35,612 nt of DNA from a virus, in the IMG/VR virus record IMGVR_UViG_3300025086_000105, positions 1 to 35,612 of that record; one strand, given 5' to 3'. The notes below the pieces were generated by a model. That model saw nothing but the letters and a program-made list of their open reading frames with translations. It did no database searches and was not told where the DNA came from. Positions 30,204-35,612 of this stretch are shown piece after piece. Every line of letters begins with the position of its first letter. Within the stretch, counting starts at the first letter, position 1. Both the position numbers and the translations under genes were made by a program.

Positions 30204-30935
30204 TTATCCGAATAATGCTTTCCACGTTGCTGGGCCGACTATCGAATCAACAACTAAACCGGAAGCTCGTTGAAAGTTACGAACAGCTAGGGCTGTCTTT
30301 CTCCCAAATATCCCATCCGGGTATCCCGGGTTGAATCCTTTGTTCGCTAATCCTTGTTGTAATACTTTCACGGCGGTGTTCTTCGATCCCCGGCGGAGCG
30401 GTTGCCGTTTAACGGTTTCGGCTAGTTGCGCAATAGCGGCTCCGACTCCCTTCATATCTACTTTCTCTTTTAGGGCTTTCTTCGTTTCTGTTGGCTTTCC
30501 TTCCATCGCCGGAGCTTGGAATATGCCGTTGCTGTTTCTCCACTGGAAGTGCCACCACTCGAATGGGTTAAGAACCGTTTGCTTGATTCCGTAATCTTTC
30601 GCTATCCGGGCGACATCGCCGGTTGTTAGTCCTCTCCCGGTAATGCGTAGATCAACTGCGTGTCCGTAGCCATCGGATTGCTGTTGATGGTAGGAGCCTT
30701 GCCACCCGGGAGCAAACTTCCGATCAGGGTTCGCCGCTAGATTGAAACCGGGCTTTCGAGCCACCCATCCGTCATAGAGTCGTTTCTGATCTGCGTAGCT
30801 CCGAACACCTGAAACAATCTTAACTTTCCCAGAGATTCGGGAATCCTGATTAAGTAACGCATCGAGTCGTGCTTTGAAAGTCGGATGTAATAAATCCGTG
30901 CGCACCCATTTCGATGTTGTCGGCAAGTTAGCCAT
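30204..30935 (-). CDS. endolysin, VanY-type peptidase with PG-binding domain
   Basis: About 243 residues. The M15 peptidase domain (about 1-150) has GSYHQQQSDGYGHAVDLRI (zinc ligands His and Asp) and NPFEWWHFQW (catalytic Glu, third His). After a Lys-rich linker comes PG_binding_1 (about 170-240) with VKVLQQGLANKGFNPGYPDG and ending ATWKALFG. The ATG at 30935 is chosen because it lies eight bases after the TAACAT -10 box and would be leaderless; 30941 is an alternative. An upstream extension to 31079 would overlap the opposing cassette. Confidence 0.92.
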   Translation of the reverse strand: MANLPTTSKWVRTDLLHPTFKARLDALLNQDSRISGKVKIVSGVRSYADQKRLYDGWVARKPGFNLAANPDRKFAPGWQGSYHQQQSDGYGHAVDLRITGRGLTTGDVARIAKDYGIKQTVLNPFEWWHFQWRNSNGIFQAPAMEGKPTETKKALKEKVDMKGVGAAIAQLAETVKRQPLRRGSKNTAVKVLQQGLANKGFNPGYPDGIFGRKTALAVRNFQRASGLVVDSIVGPATWKALFG

Positions 30936-30942
30936 ACCCATT

Positions 30943-30971
30943 ATGTTAAACCCGGGAGCGGAAGATATCAA
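30943..30971 (-). promoter_or_regulatory. endolysin promoter
   Basis: TTGATA (30971-30966), 17 bases, TAACAT (30948-30943). The spacer TCTTCCGCTCCCGGGTT shares TCTTCCGCTCC with the promoter of the ParB-like operon. The ATG at 30935 would be at or next to the transcription start. Confidence 0.65.
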
Positions 30972-30998
30972 GAATCCTAAAGAAATATGTAAATAGTG

Positions 30999-31033
30999 TG
31001 GTAATACTCGGGTGTACACCTTAAGATCAATAT
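30999..31033 (+). promoter_or_regulatory. cassette promoter with palindromic spacer
   Basis: TGGTAA (30999-31004), 17 bases, TAAGAT (31022-31027), six bases, ATG at 31034. The spacer contains the palindrome GGTGTACACC (31011-31020). It is divergent from the endolysin promoter 28 bases away, as at 17343/17361. Confidence 0.75.
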
Positions 31034-31066
31034 ATGGAAGCAACAAACAAAGGAGAAGATTCCATG
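31033..31066 (+). promoter_or_regulatory. leader hairpin with RBS in the loop
   Basis: ATGGAA (31034-31039) pairs with TTCCAT (31060-31065), extended by a T-G pair. The loop contains AAAGGAGAAG. The second ATG (31064) is partly in the stem. Confidence 0.55.
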
Positions 31067-31558
31067 GATAAAGAAGCAATCAGAGCCGAAGCTCAAAAGC
31101 TCGGACTACCAACAGCGGAGGAGATGTATCTCTTCGCAGAAAGAATGAATGGCTTTCGCCAAAATGATTTATTAGAAGCTAGCGGAGCGGATGTAGACCG
31201 TGTAGATTACGAACCACTCAGAGAATACGCTAATTGCGCAAACTTTCTAAAGCGTTGCGCAGGCTCCGTAAATAAAGAATCAGATAGGCTTTATACGAAG
31301 AAAGCAGAAGAGAATAGCGTTATTGAAGAAGGAGACTTAATGGTTCTCCGTAACACGAGCCCTAAATATCTCAATGGAGTAGTTGTGCTAATTGAAGAAA
31401 TAGAGAAGCGCCCACAAGGTAAGACAGTTATCTGGGCGAAGATAGCGGAAGATACTGGCAAGGGAAGAAGTTTCGGTGACATCATTGGATACCCAAGCTC
31501 ATGTTTCGCAGAAGCTACCCAAACGGAGAAGGAAAGAAGTCCCTACTTCGTTCACTAA
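31034..31558 (+). CDS. protein of unknown function, cassette gene
   Basis: 174 residues from the leaderless ATG (MEATNKGEDSM), or 164 from the ATG at 31064. The N-terminal half is helical (MDKEAIRAEAQKLGLPTAEE). The second half has EEGDLMVLRNTSPKYLNGVV, a beta-barrel-like segment that could be an SH3 or KOW-type fold. No family is recognised. The gene lacks CCSGG sites and is inserted between the lysis and head modules. Confidence 0.8.
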   Translation: MEATNKGEDSMDKEAIRAEAQKLGLPTAEEMYLFAERMNGFRQNDLLEASGADVDRVDYEPLREYANCANFLKRCAGSVNKESDRLYTKKAEENSVIEEGDLMVLRNTSPKYLNGVVVLIEEIEKRPQGKTVIWAKIAEDTGKGRSFGDIIGYPSSCFAEATQTEKERSPYFVH

Positions 31559-31580
31559 TCTCTAGGAGTAGAGGTAGGAG

Positions 31581-31612
31581 AGCCCCACTTCGGTGGGGCT
31601 TCTTCTATTTTT
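31581..31612. terminator. bidirectional terminator
   Basis: AGCCCCAC TTCG GTGGGGCT (31581-31600) is a perfect stem with a TTCG loop, followed on the plus strand by TCTTCTATTTTTC. It ends both the cassette and the minus-strand head operon, whose last stop is at 31605. Confidence 0.92.
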
Positions 31613-31778
31613 CGGTGTAGTTCTTACAATAGCGACAGAACAATCTAAAGGGAGAAGTAACTAACTCCGCTAATAACTTATTACAAGTTTCACAACGGAC
31701 GTTAGAGAGCGTCACAGAGCCCTCTGTGGGCTTCTCAGCGTAGTAATCTATAGGGCTTTGGCGATTATGTAGTTGCAC
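31605..31778 (-). CDS. Com-like zinc-finger protein
   Basis: 57 residues from a GTG at 31778 that overlaps the previous gene, or 36 from a GTG at 31715. The core NVRCETCNKLLAEL followed by LFCRYCKNY has the CxxC...CxxC and CNKLL pattern of Mu Com-like proteins. In Mu, Com binds mom mRNA and allows translation of a DNA-modifying enzyme. A similar role here is only a suggestion; no mom gene was identified. Confidence 0.65.
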   Translation of the reverse strand: MQLHNRQSPIDYYAEKPTEGSVTLSNVRCETCNKLLAELVTSPFRLFCRYCKNYTEK

Positions 31779-32152
31779 GACATTACCTGTCGCTCCTGAT
31801 CGTCACGAAGGAGAGCGAACGGAGACTGTTGCGCTTCTATCTTTAAGTAAAGCGTAGACGTAAGCGTTGCGTTCTCTACCGCCGCTAATGCCTTGAATAC
31901 GTCTACAGCGAGAGATTGAGCGGTTGCGTAGCTAGTCGCTCGAATGAGCGTTTGTAGTCCCTGATTCTCTAAAGGAGGGAAAGAAGTCCCGAACGTATCT
32001 GTCGGAGCTACTCCGGCTGTTTGTACGAGCGCAACGCAGGTGTCCGGACTCTCCGGGAGTCGGCCCAGAAATAAGTTGGTTCCGAGAGTTAAGTCCTGCG
32101 TAGATATCGAAGCGCTATTAAGGAAGCTCCCTATGTCGGTAAGTAGGCTCAT
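31748..32152 (-). CDS. tail terminator / minor capsid-like protein
   Basis: A 134-residue protein starting MSLLTDIGSFLNSASISTQD, with LFLGRLPESPDTCVALVQT and LQTLIRATSYATAQSLAVDV. This order (small alpha-beta protein with P-D-x-C near residue 37) is typical of phage tail terminator proteins. It overlaps the preceding gene by 4 bases. Confidence 0.75.
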   Translation of the reverse strand: MSLLTDIGSFLNSASISTQDLTLGTNLFLGRLPESPDTCVALVQTAGVAPTDTFGTSFPPLENQGLQTLIRATSYATAQSLAVDVFKALAAVENATLTSTLYLKIEAQQSPFALLRDDQERQVMSCNYIIAKAL

Positions 32153-32601
32153 TTTCGTCCTCGAAGCTGTTTATTAATCGTGCTAATAAGTAACGCATTA
32201 AAGGAACCAACTTTGCGTTGGAGCGGATAAGAGAGATACTTCGGACCTCTCCCCGAACCGGGAGCTACCGGACCTGTTCCCTGTCGTCCCCCAACTTTAG
32301 ACTTCCCGGGCGGTTTCGGTGGGTGAAATAAGGTTTCATCTTCGTGCTGGATAACCGCATACGGAGCGCCGGGTCCGCCATACGAAATCTCTCCCTTCGG
32401 TTTATCACTGTTAATCTTCGGATATTTAACGACTCTCGACCGGGCTAGATTACCTGTATCGAAGGGAACAAGCTGGCGTGATTCCCTAGCTACATCGTTC
32501 GTTATTTCCGTAACTGCTTTGCGAGCCGCTTCGATAACAGCAAGATTACCTTCCTTCATAGCTCTATTAAGTTGGTCTATATTCTTAATAATGATTGTCA
32601 T
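32149..32601 (-). CDS. neck / tail completion protein (HK97 gp10-like)
   Basis: A 150-residue protein. The N-terminal helices (MKEGNLAVIEAARKAVTEIT) and RQLVPFDTGNLARSRVVKYP, then YGGPGAPYAVIQHEDETLFH, match the HK97 gp10-like pattern (PVDTG.L..S and Y..QE). It joins the head and tail. Overlaps on both sides. Confidence 0.85.
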   Translation of the reverse strand: MTIIIKNIDQLNRAMKEGNLAVIEAARKAVTEITNDVARESRQLVPFDTGNLARSRVVKYPKINSDKPKGEISYGGPGAPYAVIQHEDETLFHPPKPPGKSKVGGRQGTGPVAPGSGRGPKYLSYPLQRKVGSFNALLISTINKQLRGRK

Positions 32602-32975
32602 CCTCGCCTGCTTCCTATGAAAGCTACTACTCCGACTTGTCCGACAGCATCGGAGCGGATATCCACCTTGACGATAGGCCGAGTTCCGGATATCGGAGCC
32701 GGGAGAGTTATCTGATCATCAACTTCGAGCGTTAAGGTTTGATCAGGAATATAAGCTACAAACTCGCATCGAGCGAGATCATTATCAATATCCCGGTCAG
32801 CGGCGGTTATGCGGCGGACATAGGCAGGGTAGGTTGTAGCGCCACCACTGTAAGATATCTCCCCATAATTATTCCGGGAGGGAGTCGTTCGGATATCAAC
32901 CGTTGTCGGTGTCATCTGAACTTTCAGATCAGTAGCGAATACTGCGGAAGGACTAGCCCCTGTCACGATGACCAA
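32598..32975 (-). CDS. head closure / head-tail connector
   Basis: A 125-residue beta-rich protein (VDIRTTPSRNNYGEISYSGG, later FVAYIPDQTLTLEVDDQITL), the size and character of head-closure proteins between the adaptor and gp10-like genes. Assignment depends on synteny. It overlaps the adaptor gene by 13 bases. Confidence 0.7.
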   Translation of the reverse strand: MVIVTGASPSAVFATDLKVQMTPTTVDIRTTPSRNNYGEISYSGGATTYPAYVRRITAADRDIDNDLARCEFVAYIPDQTLTLEVDDQITLPAPISGTRPIVKVDIRSDAVGQVGVVAFIGSRRG

Positions 32976-33454
32976 CCATCATCTAGCATGTTCCCGGGCG
33001 CTGTAGCAGGTCCGGCTCCGTAATCCGAAGTGTTCGCAAATTGCCCCATAGCGAATGATGGCTTAACAAGATCACTATTTTCAAGGTCGATTTCTTTATC
33101 GGATACGGTTATTCCACCAGAGTACGGTGTCGGAGTTCCTCCTTCCGATTCCGCTAATCGCTTCAATTCCTTTGCCTGTTCCCGGGCTCCTATAGCTTTC
33201 TGCGACATACTTACACGCATATCACCAACGGCTTGATCTGCGAGCCGGGAGAACTTCGATGCGATAGTTACTAAACAACGGAAAGCGACTGTGTAAAGGG
33301 AATCCGTGGAAGTCGTGCTCCCGGTTACTTGGCTATTCGTCCAAGAGATTTCCTCATTCGCAAGTAGCTGGTCGTTTGTATCGGTGTCGCCAATAAGGAA
33401 TCGAATCGCATCTAAAGCACTTGAGTCCGGGTCACCCGAATAACTCCAAGCCAT
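32963..33454 (-). CDS. head-tail adaptor
   Basis: A 163-residue protein. The start AWSYSGDPDSSALDAIRFLI with GDTDTNDQLLANEEI is a pattern known from phage adaptor proteins located after the capsid gene. The middle is helical (MSQKAIGAREQAKELKRLAE). It should bind the portal. The C-terminal 40 residues are Gly/Ala-rich. Confidence 0.85.
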   Translation of the reverse strand: MAWSYSGDPDSSALDAIRFLIGDTDTNDQLLANEEISWTNSQVTGSTTSTDSLYTVAFRCLVTIASKFSRLADQAVGDMRVSMSQKAIGAREQAKELKRLAESEGGTPTPYSGGITVSDKEIDLENSDLVKPSFAMGQFANTSDYGAGPATAPGNMLDDGWSS

Positions 33455-33479
33455 ATAATCTCCTTATCGGTAATAATAA

Positions 33480-33515
33480 TTGTTGGGCGGCGGAGAGAAC
33501 ACCACCGCCCAACAA
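33480..33515 (-). terminator. hairpin downstream of the major capsid gene
   Basis: TTGTTGGGCGG (33480-33490) and CCGCCCAACAA (33505-33515) are complementary over 11 bases with a 14-base loop. On the minus strand the stem is followed by TTATTATTA, not a pure T-run. It probably weakens read-through or protects capsid mRNA ends, giving more capsid than connector. Confidence 0.65.
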
Positions 33516-33547
33516 CACTCAAATTATAGAGAGGGTTGCGTCTCTTA

Positions 33548-34504
33548 TTAGGAAACGCAGTTTGAGAAGAAATATCCGAGAGCGGAAGAAATTACTTTGT
33601 AACTCCAAGCGCTTTCGATTTCGATTCTGTCTGCTCTAAGGTGGTCAAGTCGGAATCGACTTATCGCCGTGTTGGTTCCGATTCCTCCGGATTGGGCGAG
33701 CCCTGTCCATGAGAAATTGTACCCGGCTGATGGAGCCATGATCCCGGGGGAATCCGCTGTGTAGCAAAGGAGAGCATCTTTATCGCCAATTTGGGCGTAG
33801 GAAGCTGAAGCTCCTTCAGCGGCGGTATTCTTAATTCCACCCATAACTAGCACGCGATCAACTCCGACTACGGAAGCGATGAGATCAGTAGTAATACTTG
33901 CTGAACTCGTGTACTTGTAGCGGTCGACAATATCTGCGTGGTTTTTTAGGATACTAAATACTGCGTATGACATAACTAGTGTGTTTGGCTTGTAGCCGGT
34001 GTTAGTCAATACGGTATTTATACCTGTTTGGATATCTCCGATTGGGTCAGATCCGGAAGCGGCACTCCAAAGAGTTGAAGGTGTGCTGTCGGTTCCCCAG
34101 ATAGAAGTTCCAAAGTATTTGCTTGCCCAGTCAATTTCTTGACTTAGCAACATTTGTTGGGTTAGGAATCGGGTAGCGTCCTGATCCGGGCTCAAAGGAG
34201 CGTCACTATTTGCTCGCACCTGATCTCCGATATCTTTATGGAGAGCATAGACGAGAGCTGAATATGTGTCCGTTGATAGGCCGTATCCGGTTCCTGCTGA
34301 CTCTGTTCCGTCTGCTCGTAGTTCTACGGCATCACGAAAGAAGTCTTCTTGGGTGTATGTAAAAAATTTGTCACTTTGTTTTTGCACTGGAACTGTCGGA
34401 AAGACTTTCCCGGCGACAAAGTGATCTTGGTCCTGCATGTAAGCAATCGACATATTTGTCAAAATTGCGTCAATATGGACATCTCCTGTTGTTGGTTGTG
34501 GCAT
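33548..34504 (-). CDS. major capsid protein (HK97 fold)
   Basis: A 318-residue protein starting MPQPTTGDVHIDAILTNMSI. MQDQDHFVAGKVFPTVPVQK and DFFRDAVELRADGTESAGTG, then DIGDQVRANSDAPLSPDQDA, resemble phage major capsid proteins of the E/HK97-fold group; IQTGINTVLTNTGYKPNTLVM and YAVFSILKNHADI are typical. It is preceded by a DUF2190-like protein and a scaffold and followed by connectors. No N-terminal delta domain is visible, in line with a separate scaffold gene. Confidence 0.93.
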   Translation of the reverse strand: MPQPTTGDVHIDAILTNMSIAYMQDQDHFVAGKVFPTVPVQKQSDKFFTYTQEDFFRDAVELRADGTESAGTGYGLSTDTYSALVYALHKDIGDQVRANSDAPLSPDQDATRFLTQQMLLSQEIDWASKYFGTSIWGTDSTPSTLWSAASGSDPIGDIQTGINTVLTNTGYKPNTLVMSYAVFSILKNHADIVDRYKYTSSASITTDLIASVVGVDRVLVMGGIKNTAAEGASASYAQIGDKDALLCYTADSPGIMAPSAGYNFSWTGLAQSGGIGTNTAISRFRLDHLRADRIEIESAWSYKVISSALGYFFSNCVS

Positions 34505-34514
34505 CGTTTACTCC

Positions 34515-34901
34515 TTACGCCGCTCTGCTGTTTGATATTGTTATCAATACTGATTGTAAGGTTCCTGCGGCTCCAGCAGTTAAAGCTTGACCACAGTTAA
34601 ACACCGTTGTCTCTGAGCCTGCGGCCACTGGTTGTCCTTGACCGTCAGCGGATGTTCCCACAACGTCACCTGCGGCGAGAGTAGCATCGGCTGAAACTTT
34701 GGAAACACCAAAGACTCGAACGACTGCTTGCTCACCGGAAGCTGGTTTGTTCTGAAGTACTCCGATTGGTTTATCGGTTACTGCGGCGCAAACTGTCACG
34801 GTATTTTCGGCTGACATTTTTACAAAATAGTATTGCTTTGCGGATAGATCAGCGGAAGCTGTAAAAGTTCCGATGTCTATGCCCGGTGATTCGTATGCCA
34901 T
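34515..34901 (-). CDS. head decoration protein (DUF2190-like)
   Basis: A 128-residue Ala/Val/Gly-rich beta protein. LSAKQYYFVKMSAENTVTVC and AAVTDKPIGVLQNKPASGEQ with AAGDVVGTSADGQ match the capsid-cement DUF2190 pattern. It lies just upstream of the capsid gene and should trimerise on the capsid surface. Confidence 0.85.
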   Translation of the reverse strand: MAYESPGIDIGTFTASADLSAKQYYFVKMSAENTVTVCAAVTDKPIGVLQNKPASGEQAVVRVFGVSKVSADATLAAGDVVGTSADGQGQPVAAGSETTVFNCGQALTAGAAGTLQSVLITISNSRAA

Positions 34902-34903
34902 AA

Positions 34904-35584
34904 TTAGGCTCCCATCTCAGCGACATAAGCGCTGTATAGTTCTGGATTATCGGTTGCAACCCGGGAGATACCTTCAGATAGACTCTTGACGGTTCCCTCG
35001 GTTACCATAGCTTTTGCCATAGCTTCGATTTGTCCGTAAGCGTCATCATGTTCAGCATTACCTTCGCTACCTATTTCCTTCAAGATGCCAGCTTCGCCCA
35101 AAGCGATTGCAACGGCATCAAGTATTGATTCTACTTTTCCTGAAGTCTCGGCATCGAAGCTCCTGAGAGAACGGAGGACCGGGGCAAATTCTTCCGGGTC
35201 AAGTTGCGGTACGATTGCCCAGCGTTGAGCATCGTTTAGCGCTTTCTCAATCTCGGAGGATTCCCGGAGAGAGTCTACCTGCGCTCTAGCGTCAGCTAGT
35301 TCTTTACGAACGTCAGCCAATTCTTTCGCAACGGTATCGTCTGCTTTCTCCATTGTTTCTTCGATAACCTCAACCTCTGGTTCGGTGGTTTGTGTTTCCA
35401 CTGTTTTCTCCATTGGTTCGGTTGATTCTTCTACGGCTTCTATTAACGCTCTATCAAGATCACTGTCCGAGGACTTCATAACGGCCCATCCTTCGTGAAG
35501 ACTAGCCGGGTGGTCTACGCCGCTGATCTCCTTTAAGTGTAGGTTGGTCAGCTTCTTAACTTTACGCTTGAACATATTAGCCAT
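34904..35584 (-). CDS. scaffold / capsid assembly protein
   Basis: A 226-residue protein. The basic start (MANMFKRKVKKLTNLHLKEI) with SGVDHPASLHEGWAVMKS is seen in actinophage head assembly proteins. It is followed by a Glu/Thr-rich part and a long coiled coil (TVAKELADVRKELADARAQV), as in scaffolds. The C-terminal part is helical. It is upstream of the decoration and capsid genes. The first 36 codons are present again at the left end of the window. Confidence 0.8.
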   Translation of the reverse strand: MANMFKRKVKKLTNLHLKEISGVDHPASLHEGWAVMKSSDSDLDRALIEAVEESTEPMEKTVETQTTEPEVEVIEETMEKADDTVAKELADVRKELADARAQVDSLRESSEIEKALNDAQRWAIVPQLDPEEFAPVLRSLRSFDAETSGKVESILDAVAIALGEAGILKEIGSEGNAEHDDAYGQIEAMAKAMVTEGTVKSLSEGISRVATDNPELYSAYVAEMGA

Positions 35585-35612
35585 ATCGGAGATGATAACA
35601 GTTCTCCCCGGC
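35476..35612. repeat. terminal direct repeat, right copy
   Basis: The same 137 bases as 1-137 except T at 35602. Joining the ends gives a circle of about 35475 bp in which the scaffold gene is intact. Confidence 0.9.

Noticed and set aside
30942-31079. N-terminal extension of the endolysin to 31079
   Set aside because: It would overlap the opposing cassette gene and both promoters; the TTGATA/TAACAT promoter lies inside it, and the extension is not a convincing signal peptide.
1-35612. tRNA genes, integrase, attachment site
   Set aside because: No cloverleaf with a GTTCGA-type arm outside coding sequence and no tyrosine or serine recombinase motif were found by reading; a tRNA scan would be needed to exclude degenerate tRNAs.

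Overview
The window looks like a complete, circularly closed genome of a small tailed phage (siphovirus type). Its first 137 bases recur at its end with one mismatch. An actinobacterial host is inferred from a WhiB-type Fe-S domain and from promoters whose start point falls on an ATG (leaderless starts are common in Actinobacteria). No integrase, DNA polymerase, helicase, tRNA gene or CRISPR array was recognised, so replication probably depends on the host. No stretch over 300 bases lacks a gene; the longest non-coding stretches are 25004-25206 and 28978-29147.

Layout: almost all genes lie on the minus strand. From 23934 down to 17776 is a recombination and nucleotide-metabolism block: zinc/winged-helix protein, single-strand annealing-like protein, helix-turn-helix protein, secreted transglycosylase-like protein, cytosine methylase, PAPS-reductase-like protein, HNH nuclease and RusA. 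From 17297 to 14159 is an overlapping ParB-like / PP-loop ATPase / cytosine methylase / SAM methyltransferase operon. It runs directly into TerS, TerL, portal and MuF (14147-9748). The tail genes follow (9380-2208): two paralogous tube-like proteins, tail assembly chaperone with a -1 frameshift, tape measure, baseplate-like protein and fibre. After them, across the contig ends, come XkdF-like protein, scaffold, decoration protein, major capsid and head-tail connectors, ending in a Com-like zinc finger (31605). This head-after-tail order is unusual. A lysis and accessory block (30935-25506) holds a VanY-type endolysin, two or three holin-like membrane proteins, a peptidoglycan-binding protein, the WhiB domain, a secreted acidic protein and a staphylococcal-type nuclease.

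Plus-strand genes occur only as small cassettes at 207-526, 9542-9745, 17396-17698, 24055-25446 and 31034-31558. These, plus two minus-strand units, share one promoter design: TGGTAA-like -35, exactly 17 bases, TATATT-like -10, exactly 6 bases, then usually ATGGAAGC. Several leaders can also fold so that the Shine-Dalgarno sequence lies in a loop and the start codon in the stem; the stem shows compensatory change. Most cassettes end in a strong hairpin shared with the opposing operon.

The most interesting points are: (1) the WhiB domain has no usable start codon but lies in the -1 frame behind a correctly phased GGGAAAA heptamer, the same heptamer used in the tail chaperone; (2) the leaderless/hairpin promoter family; (3) strong DNA-level enrichment of CCSGG, absent from the fibre gene and cassette genes; (4) a 10-bp tandem array at the TerS-TerL junction; (5) the putative DNA-modification operon beside the terminase. 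All calls were made by reading the sequence without database searches.
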